DNA of 64,000 nucleotides, taken from the NCBI RefSeq assembly GCF_007859305.1, contig NZ_VOHE01000005.1:62001-126000 (forward strand). Reading direction: 5' to 3'. A model generated the notes under the pieces. It worked only from the letters and a program-made list of their open reading frames with translations. It was not told the origin of the DNA and made no database searches. Position numbers and translations under genes: made by a program. The stretch is from Luteimonas wenzhouensis. GTDB taxonomy: Bacteria; Pseudomonadota; Gammaproteobacteria; Xanthomonadales; Xanthomonadaceae. Positions 44,800 through 53,108 of the stretch are shown here, piece by piece; position 1 is the first letter of the stretch; each line of letters begins with the position of its first letter.

Positions 44800-44823
44800 C
44801 GACGCCGCCCGGAGGCGGCGTCG
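44800..44823 (-). terminator. 10-bp GC hairpin between the cytochrome c and nuclease genes
   Basis: CGACGCCGCC, loop CGGA, GGCGGCGTCG is a perfect 10-bp stem 25 bases after the cytochrome stop. The minus-strand 3' side has no T run (CGTCGTCGCATCC), so termination would be rho-aided or partial. Confidence 0.45.
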
Positions 44824-44847
44824 CGTGGGCCGGGATGGGCGGCCAGC

Positions 44848-45363
44848 TTACTTCAGGTTGTCGAGCATCCAGTCGACCGTGGCCATCACCTGTTCGTCGG
44901 TCAGCGCCGGGTTGCCGCCCTTGGCCGGCATCACCCCGGAACTGCCGGTGAAGCCTTCGATCGAATGGCGGTAGAGGGTCTCGGTGCCCTGGGCGATGCG
45001 CGCGGCCCACTGGCCCGCGACCAGGGTCGGCGCGCCGCCGGCGCCCGAGCCGTGGCAGCCCGAGCACAGGTTCTGGTAGATGACCGAGCCGTCCAGGGTG
45101 CCGCCGTAGGCCACCTGCGACGCGGCGGCCGCGGCCGCCGCGGCGGCGGCCGCGGCCTTGGCGGCGGCACCGGTGCTGCCGGCGTAGACCGCGCCGACCG
45201 GCGCGATGCGGTTCTCCGTGCGCTTGGCGGCGGCCGGGTCGACCTCCGGCGGCAGGGTGCGGTGGATGGCGATCGAAGCGACGATCAGGCCCAGCGTGAT
45301 CGCGGCCAGGAAGGCGATCACCAGCGAGAAGCGCTTGAGGAACTCAAGGTCGTAGTTGCGCAC
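44848..45363 (-). CDS. membrane-anchored cytochrome c5-type protein
   Basis: The 171-residue protein has an N-terminal membrane anchor (FSLVIAFLAAITLGLIVASIAIH), a very long alanine run (about residues 90-105, AAAKAAAAAAAAAAAAS) and one class I cytochrome c domain with heme motif CSGCH and a distal Met in SGVMPAKGGNPALT. It should carry electrons on the periplasmic side, as cytochrome c5-like donors to terminal oxidases do. GTG at 45363 is preceded by AAGGTG; the longer frame upstream is not coding-like. The poly-Ala linker is unusually long and may be length-variable. Confidence 0.92.
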   Translation of the reverse strand: MRNYDLEFLKRFSLVIAFLAAITLGLIVASIAIHRTLPPEVDPAAAKRTENRIAPVGAVYAGSTGAAAKAAAAAAAAAAAASQVAYGGTLDGSVIYQNLCSGCHGSGAGGAPTLVAGQWAARIAQGTETLYRHSIEGFTGSSGVMPAKGGNPALTDEQVMATVDWMLDNLK

Positions 45364-46374
45364 GGAAGCACCTTTGCCCGCGGCAGACGGAGCCGCAGCT
45401 AGCCCCGCAGTATAAACACCAAAGCGCGCCGGACCCACCCCGGCTCATCCCGCGCATGACGGATGCAGCCGCCTAGGGGCCAGTCGGCCCCCCTGTCCGG
45501 CTACGGCGACAAACCCGGTGCAGCCCCAGCGGGCCGCGCCAACGCCTCGCATATCCAGAGGTGGCTGTGAACGGGGGCCGGACAAGTGCCTTCCCTCCGC
45601 CCTACCTGACGCGCCGGGGAGGGCGGGCTCCCTGCGGCGCACTCGCGCATTGCCCGCGCGGCAATGCCGGGATGTGCGCAGCCGGGGCCCTGCCACGCCG
45701 ACAGGCGTTTGGCTGGCGGCGACACCGGTGTCCGAAACAATACCCCGCTCCATGCCAGCCGACCGATGAACCGTTTTCCGTCAGACGCGGTGGCGGCTGT
45801 TCGCCAGAGAGCTGCGTACGATTGTGCCGAGGCCGAACCGATGGAGGCGAGGGTCGTACTCAACCGACGCAGCGCTGCGCCGCCGGCTGCACGCCACCTG
45901 GGGCAGGCATCGGGTCTGGCGGCAACCTCCAGTGCCTGCCGCCAACTTGATGCGGCGCGTGCCGGAAGCGAGCGTGCCCATCCGAGTGGGAGGATGTCGC
46001 CGCGCGGCGCCGCGCTACTGCACTTGCGCCGTAGATCGAGGTGGGCAGAAAAGCTTTCGGTAAGGTCTGGAAACGAAGGGGTTCCGCAGCGTCGGGCCCC
46101 CCCAGCGGCGACCGCCTCATGCGCTAACAGAATCAGTGTCCCGGTGGCCTGGTAACCCGGGCAACGTCGCCTCATCGGAACTGAGGATTTGCGCAGGACC
46201 TGAGAGCATGTCCGAATGGAGCATGCGCGCATGCCGTGCAGGCCGACCCAGAAGAGCACCGCCGGCGAAAGTTCGCGCGGCGCTCTACTGAGGTGAATGG
46301 GTCTGCCAGGGCGACGTCGGGGGTGGGCCGGATCACGCTGTGCGATCCCGCCCGGTGATGCGGCGGGCGGTTTC
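45364..46374. other. about 1 kb without a convincing gene
   Basis: Several open frames cross this stretch on both strands, but none has a good start, a recognisable domain or a consistent coding bias, and they overlap each other. The composition is more mixed than in the flanking genes. It looks like decayed or recombined DNA at the left edge of the accessory island. No tRNA, integrase, or inverted repeat pair was recognised. Confidence 0.6.
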
Positions 46375-47490
46375 CTATGCCGTAGGCACCGTTGCGGCCC
46401 TAGCCGCGACCGAGCTAAAGATCTCCCGTTCAAAATCATCCTTGAAGTGGTACATCAGGCGATCAAGCTCCCAACCACTGAGACCGGCCAGCCTTGCGGC
46501 CTCCAGAAAAAATGCCTCGTGCTCCTGGTAACTTTTGAACGAAACGCCTAAAGCCTCCGAGATCGATTTGATCCGTGCATCTACGGCGATGCTGTCGCGG
46601 AAATCCTCATGATAGACATCCATCATGATGTTCCTCGCATACTTTGGCCCTATCCCGGGGAACTGCAGGAGAAACTTGATCTTTCCATCCCGCCCTTCCT
46701 GAGCAAGCAGCCGGCTCCTGGCCTCGTTCAGTCCGCCCATGTCGCGGATAAGCCGGAAGCAGCCCAGAATGAAATCCGCTTTCTTGTCCGGCATCCTGAT
46801 CTTGGCCTTTCGGCAGACGGCCCGCACGGTCCTCTCCCTGTCCGCATCGTCCAGCCTGCTGAGCGCCTCGAATGTGACCTGGTCGTAGTTGCTCCTTTCT
46901 CCTATAAGACCTCGCCATCCAGACGACCTGCCCATGGTAGCGAAACTCTGCAACAGGAAATGCCACAAGAAGTCTTCGCGCTGCAGGCTCCGGTGTTCCA
47001 GCTTCAATCTTTCAAGCTCCTGCACGCGCTGCGCACCGATACGCTTCGCGATACAAGAAAGATTCTCCGCAATCTCGTTTATTGACATATCAAATAGCCT
47101 TCCATGTTGATCACTGTGGAGAAACGCGGATCCCCGGAAAGAAGCCATCGCAACTGAAGTATCGATGCTGAGCCAAGTGCACGCAGGCACCGGGGAAGCC
47201 GGGGAAGCCGGGGAAGGATACACGCAGAAATCTGCGACGACGCTCCTGCCACGTCTGCATCTGATGGCCTTGAAGCCAATCGCTTCCCATTTTGCCTTCA
47301 ACATAGCCATGTCGAACGGACTCATCGCCCCGTCGCGAAACAGGAGGCCATCGTGCCAACAAGCGCCGAACGAGGAGGGCTGCTCTTCCAGGCCATGGTC
47401 CGTGCGGCACTGCTTCCAACCGCCTGGATACTTGCGGTCGATGACATGGACAGGAACGATCAGATTCAGGAACTCGAGACGGATGGCCAC
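46375..47490 (-). CDS. two-domain protein with a C-terminal HhH-GPD DNA-glycosylase-like domain
   Basis: The 371-residue protein begins at GTG (47490) with MAIRLEFLNLIVPVHVIDRKYPGGWKQC. It has a first domain of about 115 residues (WHDGLLFRDGAMSPFDMAMLKAKWEAIGFKAI) that I know only as an uncharacterised small domain. The second domain is helical, with a helix-hairpin-helix LLQFPGIGPKYARNIMMDV followed by SIAVDARIKSISEALGV, whose Asp is in the place of the catalytic Asp of HhH-GPD glycosylases. DNA repair or restriction of modified DNA is possible. Codon use and composition differ from the neighbours. The link between domains contains a 9-bp tandem repeat (47190-47217) encoding SPASPASP and may be unstable. 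The gene is monocistronic on the minus strand of the island. Confidence 0.7.
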   Translation of the reverse strand: MAIRLEFLNLIVPVHVIDRKYPGGWKQCRTDHGLEEQPSSFGACWHDGLLFRDGAMSPFDMAMLKAKWEAIGFKAIRCRRGRSVVADFCVYPSPASPASPVPACTWLSIDTSVAMASFRGSAFLHSDQHGRLFDMSINEIAENLSCIAKRIGAQRVQELERLKLEHRSLQREDFLWHFLLQSFATMGRSSGWRGLIGERSNYDQVTFEALSRLDDADRERTVRAVCRKAKIRMPDKKADFILGCFRLIRDMGGLNEARSRLLAQEGRDGKIKFLLQFPGIGPKYARNIMMDVYHEDFRDSIAVDARIKSISEALGVSFKSYQEHEAFFLEAARLAGLSGWELDRLMYHFKDDFEREIFSSVAARAATVPTA

Positions 47491-47735
47491 GGCAGCACTG
47501 GATCTTCCCGGGGCGTCAGTATGCGCGGACTGAATCGCATTCTGTGAGACACGATGTTTCTATCTTATCGCTCAGGTGATCAAGGTCGGCGGGGGGCTAG
47601 TTCCGCCGTCGCTCCAGCCGGTCCGAGAGGCGTCGCCTGGGGGGACGGTCCCGCCGACCGCGGGTGACTCGTCTTGTCGCGCACACGCATCGCGTCGGAA
47701 AGGCTGCGACGTGGAAGGAATCAGGGGAGGCGTCG

Positions 47736-48323
47736 ATGTTGTCCCATGTAGAAGAAGGGGGCTTCTATCGCACATGCGATGGCGGCGTTTCATATGTCCT
47801 CCTTGACGAGGATGAGGAGGGCGACGCCTGGCTGATCGTACTTTCCGGCCGGTCCGAAGAGTTCGCGCCGGGCGACACCTACTTCTTGCGTCCAGACGGG
47901 TCCGTTCTCGGTCGGGAAGACAACGAGGCCGACCCGATGCGGCTGCGTGAAAGGCTCGACCTGCAGCTACCCGCCGGCGCGAAATGGCAGGCGTTTTACA
48001 AGAGTCAGGGCGCTGTCTACACGGCTTCGCGGTGGGAGTGGATCGATTTGATGTCGGACATGCAGCAGCTTCTTGAGCTGTACGCAGAGCACTCGCCCCC
48101 TGTGCCGGAAGCAGGCGCCTTTTACCTCACCTTGAATGGGAGCATTGCCTATGTGCTGGAGGTCGAAGATGAGGATGTCCATGTCGCCCTCCTCAAGGGG
48201 GGCGCGGCTGGACTGTCGGCGGGAGATGTGTACCGGCTTGCTGAAGATGGTTCGCCCGGCGGATTCAATCCGTTGGAGTTCGGCCTGGTGTTTCATGAGA
48301 AGCTGGAACTGGGATGGGAATGA
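47736..48323 (+). CDS. uncharacterised protein with an internal domain duplication
   Basis: The 195-residue acidic protein consists of two similar halves. Residues about 4-75 contain EEGGFYRTCDGGVSYVLLDEDE and FAPGDTYFLRPDGSVLG. Residues about 125-195 contain EAGAFYLTLNGSIAYVLEVEDE and LSAGDVYRLAEDGSPGG. Each half ends with a hydrophobic/acidic strand (LRERLDLQL and FHEKLELGW). No known family is recognised. ATG at 47736 follows AGGGGAGG at a good distance. It opens a run of four short overlapping or adjacent genes, and it may be an immunity or chaperone-type protein. Confidence 0.75.
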   Translation: MLSHVEEGGFYRTCDGGVSYVLLDEDEEGDAWLIVLSGRSEEFAPGDTYFLRPDGSVLGREDNEADPMRLRERLDLQLPAGAKWQAFYKSQGAVYTASRWEWIDLMSDMQQLLELYAEHSPPVPEAGAFYLTLNGSIAYVLEVEDEDVHVALLKGGAAGLSAGDVYRLAEDGSPGGFNPLEFGLVFHEKLELGWE

Positions 48324-48622
48324 ACGACCTGCAGGTACACGAAGCGCCGCAGGACGGCCTGCTTGCCGAGATCGCCGAATTGCTTTTCCGGCTTGATCCA
48401 GTCGGGTTGGCGGCCTGTGGCGCCCCAGCCGACGAGTATGTGCCCGAAGCCGGGACTATTGCACCCAAGCTGGTGCAGACTTCCTCGGTGGAGGATGTGC
48501 ATGCTGTGGTCTTCGCAGAGTTCTTGTCCTGGTTCGGTTCGGACGCCGGAACTTTCGAGCAGTACCGGGGCGTCGCCGAAGCCATCTGGGAGAGACTGCC
48601 CCGGAGGTCAGATCAATGCTGA
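48314..48622 (+). CDS. small uncharacterised protein, DUF1871-like
   Basis: The 102-residue protein overlaps the end of the preceding gene (ATG at 48314; an ATG at 48320 would overlap its stop by ATGA). LLFRLDPVGL, then PADEYVPEAGTIAPKL and VEDVHAVVFAEFLSWFG follow the pattern of DUF1871-type proteins (W/LDPIG, DEYD, short helical repeats), which often occur as immunity or cargo-accessory proteins. The match is by eye and weak. It is part of the four-gene run. Confidence 0.65.
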   Translation: MGMNDLQVHEAPQDGLLAEIAELLFRLDPVGLAACGAPADEYVPEAGTIAPKLVQTSSVEDVHAVVFAEFLSWFGSDAGTFEQYRGVAEAIWERLPRRSDQC

Positions 48623-48870
48623 TTCGGCTTGCGGCAGACCAGGAGCACAAATTGCTTCAGTGGGCAGGATCTTTCACGGAAGCCGAGGTCGACTCGGACG
48701 TGGAGCCCTCCGGCTACGAGCTCAGGATCAGCATCGTGCCAGGTCAAGGATGCTTCGCCGAGGCTATCAAGGGCGCTAGCGTGCTCGAACTTGGAGAGGT
48801 GGAACTGGTCCTCCAGATCAGCCGGTTACTGGAGAGGCCAGCGCAACCAAAGAACCGTCAGGAGCTATAA
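48616..48870 (+). CDS. small uncharacterised protein
   Basis: The 84-residue acidic protein (MLIRLAADQEHKLLQWAGSF, then GYELRISIVPGQGCFAEAIKGASVLELGEVELVL) looks like a compact alpha/beta fold, but no family is recognised. It overlaps the preceding gene by 7 bases and has a GGAGGTCA ribosome site inside it. It is the third gene of the short run and is probably coexpressed with its neighbours. Confidence 0.65.
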   Translation: MLIRLAADQEHKLLQWAGSFTEAEVDSDVEPSGYELRISIVPGQGCFAEAIKGASVLELGEVELVLQISRLLERPAQPKNRQEL

Positions 48871-49038
48871 ATGAATCATGCGCAAGTGAGGTATCGGTAC
48901 CGAAAGTCCGGCGGGCCATGGGCAGGCTCTTCATGGAGCGGAAACGTCCAAAGCCGAAGTGAGCAGCTGGTCATGCAGGTTTTGCGGAAGCGGCACCCAG
49001 GTTGTGATGTCGAGCTGGTCGACATCAAATGGAAATAG
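48871..49038 (+). CDS. 55-residue basic protein
   Basis: The frame starts at ATG 48871 immediately after the preceding stop, with AGGAG seven bases upstream, and reads MNHAQVRYRYRKSGGPWAG to a stop at 49036. It is strongly basic and aromatic, ending VELVDIKWK, and seems to be a short beta-hairpin/helix fold. It has a proper ribosome site and is packed behind three genes of similar character, so I consider it real. Function unknown. Confidence 0.55.
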   Translation: MNHAQVRYRYRKSGGPWAGSSWSGNVQSRSEQLVMQVLRKRHPGCDVELVDIKWK

Positions 49039-49170
49039 ATGGCGCGACGTATTTTGGAGGCTTGAGCCATATTTGGGAGCTTGCTGCACTATGAGCTTGT
49101 CGAGACGGCCCTGGGTGGAGCGCCCCGATGATGAGTCCCTGCCCGACATTGGTGTTGGGTGCGTTGAGCA

Positions 49171-49725
49171 ATGAGCGAAGCTGCGCTGGTTCGGATCGTA
49201 CGGGCGCAGTTTCGCCTTGATCAACGCGGCATCCATGGTGTCGCGCACTGGGCGCGTGTACGCTTCCACGGCGTGTTCCTTGCCCGCCAACTGGACCTTG
49301 ATGCGCGGGTACCCAGGTTGTTCGCGGTCCTGCACGACTCCCAACGGCGCTACGAGGGCGATGATCCGGAGCATGGGCTGCGTGCTGCAGATTACGCGGA
49401 TTGGCTATGGAGGAAAGGAAAAATTGAGATCGATGCCCCCGGGATGCGTCTGTTACGTGAGGCATGCGACGGGCACAGCGAAGGGCATCTCGATGCCGAT
49501 CCGGTCGTGCAGGTGTGCTGGGATGCGGACCGGTTGGATCTGGGCCGCGTAGGCATTCGCCCTGATCCACAGTTACTTTGCACCTCGCCCGCAAGGCAGT
49601 TCGAACATATCGAGCGCGCTTGGCACTGGTCCCGGCGGAATGCGCCGTCGACTGGCGACCGTGCCTCCCTTGTGCAGCCGTCTCGCAAAGTGCGACGGAC
49701 TGAATACAGTATCCCGGGTAGATGA
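49171..49725 (+). CDS. HD-domain-like hydrolase
   Basis: The 184-residue protein contains GIHGVAHWARVRFHG, AVLHDSQRRYEGDDPEHGLRAADYA and ACDGHSEGHLDADPVVQVCWDADRLDLGRVGI. These carry the His, His-Asp, His and Asp ligands expected of a small HD-superfamily phosphohydrolase. The substrate is unknown. Its final TGA overlaps the recC start (ATGA), so it may be cotranscribed with recCBD, though composition links it to the accessory island upstream. The last 30 residues are basic and atypical, which suggests that the junction with recC is secondary. Confidence 0.75.
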   Translation: MSEAALVRIVRAQFRLDQRGIHGVAHWARVRFHGVFLARQLDLDARVPRLFAVLHDSQRRYEGDDPEHGLRAADYADWLWRKGKIEIDAPGMRLLREACDGHSEGHLDADPVVQVCWDADRLDLGRVGIRPDPQLLCTSPARQFEHIERAWHWSRRNAPSTGDRASLVQPSRKVRRTEYSIPGR

Positions 49726-52700
49726 CTGTGTCCGCCGACTTCCGGCTCTACCATTCCAACGCGCTGGAGGTGCTGGCCGGCATCCTGGCCGACATCCTGC
49801 GCGCGCCCGCCGATCCGGGCCGTCCGCTGGCCGCGGACATCGTGCTGATCCCGCAGGTGGCGATGCGGCGCTGGCTGCAGGCGACCCTGGCCCAACGCCA
49901 CGGGGTCGCGGCCAACATCGAGTTCCTCACCCCGGGCGAGTTCGTCGGCCGTGCGCTGGAGGCCAACCTGGGGCCGACCGCCGACGAGCTCGATCCCGAG
50001 GTCCTGCGCTGGCACCTGTACGCCGCGCTTACCGATCCGGCCCTGCTGGCCCGTCCGGCGCTGGCGGCGATCGCCGGCTACGTGGACGACGGCGATCCGC
50101 TGCGCGCCTGGTCGCTGGCCGGCGAACTGGCCACGGTGTTCGGCAAGTACCAGGCCTGGCGCCGCGACTGGCTGCTGCGCTGGGAGGCCGGCGCCGACCC
50201 GGACGATCCGCAGGCCGAGCTGTGGCGGCGGGTGGCCCGTGGCCGCGCCCACCGCGCGCGCCGGATCCAGGACTACCTCGACCGCCACGAGCGGCGCGAC
50301 GGCCCGCTGCCCGCCGGCCTGCCGCCGCGCCTGTGCGCGTTCGCCACCCTCAACGTCTCGCCCGACGTGCTGCGGGTGATCGCCACCCAGGCCCGCGTCG
50401 GCACCCTGCACTGCTTCGTGCCCTCGCCGGTGAAGGACTACTGGGGCGACCTGCAGCGGGCGCGCGCGCTGCCCGAGGCGGCCTGGGCGGAAGCCGGCGC
50501 CGCCGCCCTGCTCGAGGACGAGACCCCGCTGCTGCGCGCCTGGGGCGCGGCGGGGGTGGACTTCATGCGCCTGGTGGGCACCTATGAAGTGGTGCACGCC
50601 TCGGCCGAGGTCCACGCCCACGCCGATCCGGGCGAGGGCGGGGGCCGGCTGCACGGCAGCCTGCTGCGGCGCCTGCAGTCCGACCTCTACCACCGCCGCG
50701 GCGCGCCCGGCTGGCCGCTGCGCACGGCCGTGGACCGGCGCGACCCCAGCCTGCAGCTGCACGCCTGCCACACCCGCCTGCGCGAGCTGCAGGTGCTGCG
50801 CGACCAGCTGCGCGCGCTGTTCGACGACGACCGCTTCGATCCGCCGCTGCAGCCACGCGAGGTGGCGGTGCTGGCGCCGGACATCGACCCCTACCTGCCC
50901 TACCTGGACGCGGTGTTCGGGGGGCACGGCCAGGATGACGCCATCCCCTACGCGCTGGCCGACGCCAGCCCGCTGGCCAACGAACCGCTGGCCGAGGTGT
51001 TCCTGCGCCTGCTGGCGCTGCCGGTCTCGCGCTTCGGCCTGCACGAGGTGCTCGACCTGCTCGCCAGCCCCGCGCTGGCCGCGGCCAACGGCCTGGATGC
51101 GCCGGCGATCGAGCGCCTGCAGGCCTGGCTCGGCGCCGCTGGCGCGCGCTGGGGCATCGATGCCGCGCACCGCGCCCGCTTCGACGCGCCCGCGGACGAG
51201 GCCTACACCTGGGCCTTCGCCCTGGACCGCCTGCTGCTCGGCCACGCCAGCGGCAGCGACGCGCCGATCGGCGCCGCCGACGGCCGCCTCGTCGCCCCGC
51301 TGCCGGACCTGGAAGGCAGCGCCCTGGACGCGCTCGACACCCTGGTCCGGCTGCTGCGGGTGCTGGCCCGGCATGCGTGGCTGCTGGGCGAGGCGATGCC
51401 GCCGGCGCAGTGGCGCGAGCGGCTGCTGGAACTGCTCGAGGCGGTGCTGCCGCGGCCGCCGGCCACCCCCGCCGGCCAGCGCGCGCTCGACCGGCTGCGC
51501 AGCCTGGTGGACGCGTTCGCCGGCAGCGCGCGCGAGGCCGGGTTCACAGCGCCCGTGCCGGCCGAGGCGGTGCGCGCGCATTTCGCCGCCGTGCTCGGCG
51601 AGGCCGACGTGCGCGCGCCGCTGCTCACCGGCGGCGTGAGCATCGCGCGCATGGTGCCGATGCGGCTGCTGCCGTTCCGGGTGATCTGCGTGCTCGGCAT
51701 GAACGACGGCGAGTTCCCGCGCCGCGACCCCGCGCCCGGCCTCAACCGCCTCGCCGCCGAACTGGGCACCGGACGCCGCCGGGCCGGCGACCGCTCCACC
51801 CGCGACGACGACCGCTTCCTGTTCCTGCAGCTGTTCACCGCGGCCCAGGACGTGTTCTACGTGAGCTGGCAGGGCGCCGACCCGCGCGACGGCAGCCGGC
51901 GCGAGCCGTCGGTGCTGGTGTCGGAGCTGCTCGAGGCCGCGGTGGCGCAGCATGCGCCCGGCGCCACGGAGGACGTGGCCGAGGCGCTGGTCGTGCGCCA
52001 TCCGCTGCAGCCGTTCTCCGCCGAGGCGTTCGGCGCCGGCGGCGACCCGCGCCGCTTCTCCTACGCCGCGCACTGGCGCGAGGCCGCCGCCGGGGCCGGG
52101 CGCCGGCGCGTGCCGTTGCCGCCGTGGTTCGAGGGCGAACCGCTGCCGGCGCCCGACGCGGAACCGGACCTGCCGCTGTCGGCGCTGCGCCGCTTCCTGA
52201 TGCGGCCGGCCGAGGAACTGCTGCGGCGCATGGACGTGCGCCTGGTCGGCATCGAGGAGCGCGGCGAGGACCTCGAACCGCTCGACGCGCCGGCGGGCGG
52301 GCTCGAGCGCAGCCGCCTGCAGCACGCGCTGTTCGAGGCCCTGCTGCAGGGGCACGACGACGCGCGCATCCACGCCCACCTGCGCGCACGCGGCCTGCTG
52401 CCGTCGGCCGCGCCGGGGCGGCGCGTGCTGGCCGAGGCGCGCCGGACGCTGGCGCCGTGGGTGGACGCGTTCTCGCAGTGGCGCGGCGATGCGCAGCCGC
52501 GGTCCGTGGCCGCCGAGGTGCAGATCGACGGGGTGCGCGTGCATGGCCGCATCGAAGGCGTGTATCCCGACGGCATCGCGCGCCTGCGCTTCGGCAAGCT
52601 CAACGGGCCGGCCGCGATCCGCCATGGCCTGGACTGGCTGCTGGCGCGCGCGGCGGGCCTGGACCTGCGCCTGGTCGAGTTCCACGACGCCGGCAGCGAC

Positions 52701-53108
52701 GGCCACGGCCCGCACGAATCGCCCGACCTGTCGCCGCAGGCCGCGCGCGCCGCCCTGCGCCGGCTGCTGGAGCTGCGCGCCATCGGCCTGCGCGAACCGC
52801 TGCCGTACGCACCCTACAGCGCCTGGGCCTACTTCAGCTGCGACAAGGATGAGGCCAGCGCGGTCGCCGCCGCGCGGGCGCAGTGGCATGGCGGCGGCAA
52901 CGGCGGCTATGCCGAAGGCGAGGAGGAGGCGATCGGCCAGGTGCTGCGCGGCCGCGATCCGTTCGCGGACGACGCACTGCTGCTGCGCTTCGCCGACCTG
53001 GCGATGACGGTGTTCCTGGCGCTGCGCAGGGGCGAGGCCTACGAAGGCGTCGATGCCGCCGCGCTCGCGGGGCTGGCCGCGCGCTTCGAGCCGGAGGAGG
53101 GCCAATGA
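49722..53108 (+). CDS. recC: exodeoxyribonuclease V, gamma subunit
   Basis: The 1128-residue protein is the RecC subunit, which recognises Chi and splits the duplex for RecB and RecD. Family blocks are ADIVLIPQVAMRRWLQATLAQRHGVAANIEFLTPGEF at the N-terminus, FATLNVSPDVLRVIATQA, LHCFVPSPVKDYWGD, VCVLGMNDGEFPRRDPAPGLNRLA and FLFLQLFTAAQDVFYVSWQGADPRDGSRREPSVLVSELL. It is an inactivated helicase/nuclease fold, so catalytic motifs are not expected. The ATG at 49722 overlaps the HD gene stop, and the stop overlaps the recB start, making a tight recC-recB-recD operon. Confidence 0.96.
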   Translation: MTVSADFRLYHSNALEVLAGILADILRAPADPGRPLAADIVLIPQVAMRRWLQATLAQRHGVAANIEFLTPGEFVGRALEANLGPTADELDPEVLRWHLYAALTDPALLARPALAAIAGYVDDGDPLRAWSLAGELATVFGKYQAWRRDWLLRWEAGADPDDPQAELWRRVARGRAHRARRIQDYLDRHERRDGPLPAGLPPRLCAFATLNVSPDVLRVIATQARVGTLHCFVPSPVKDYWGDLQRARALPEAAWAEAGAAALLEDETPLLRAWGAAGVDFMRLVGTYEVVHASAEVHAHADPGEGGGRLHGSLLRRLQSDLYHRRGAPGWPLRTAVDRRDPSLQLHACHTRLRELQVLRDQLRALFDDDRFDPPLQPREVAVLAPDIDPYLPYLDAVFGGHGQDDAIPYALADASPLANEPLAEVFLRLLALPVSRFGLHEVLDLLASPALAAANGLDAPAIERLQAWLGAAGARWGIDAAHRARFDAPADEAYTWAFALDRLLLGHASGSDAPIGAADGRLVAPLPDLEGSALDALDTLVRLLRVLARHAWLLGEAMPPAQWRERLLELLEAVLPRPPATPAGQRALDRLRSLVDAFAGSAREAGFTAPVPAEAVRAHFAAVLGEADVRAPLLTGGVSIARMVPMRLLPFRVICVLGMNDGEFPRRDPAPGLNRLAAELGTGRRRAGDRSTRDDDRFLFLQLFTAAQDVFYVSWQGADPRDGSRREPSVLVSELLEAAVAQHAPGATEDVAEALVVRHPLQPFSAEAFGAGGDPRRFSYAAHWREAAAGAGRRRVPLPPWFEGEPLPAPDAEPDLPLSALRRFLMRPAEELLRRMDVRLVGIEERGEDLEPLDAPAGGLERSRLQHALFEALLQGHDDARIHAHLRARGLLPSAAPGRRVLAEARRTLAPWVDAFSQWRGDAQPRSVAAEVQIDGVRVHGRIEGVYPDGIARLRFGKLNGPAAIRHGLDWLLARAAGLDLRLVEFHDAGSDGHGPHESPDLSPQAARAALRRLLELRAIGLREPLPYAPYSAWAYFSCDKDEASAVAAARAQWHGGGNGGYAEGEEEAIGQVLRGRDPFADDALLLRFADLAMTVFLALRRGEAYEGVDAAALAGLAARFEPEEGQ

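Noticed and set aside
45501-46439. Minus-strand open frame of about 310 codons in the gene-poor stretch
   Set aside because: No ribosome site, no recognisable domain, erratic composition, and other frames are equally open.
47545-47735. Imperfect GC hairpins in the divergent region of the island
   Set aside because: Stems are imperfect and no promoter or operator symmetry is convincing.
49091-49174. 27-codon frame (MSLSRRPWVERPDDESLP and onward) ending in an ATGA overlap with the HD gene
   Set aside because: No clear ribosome site and no family; could be a leader peptide but cannot be supported.
49392-53105. Minus-strand open frame of over 1200 codons
   Set aside because: Complement of recC; no motif and the recC frame is unmistakable.
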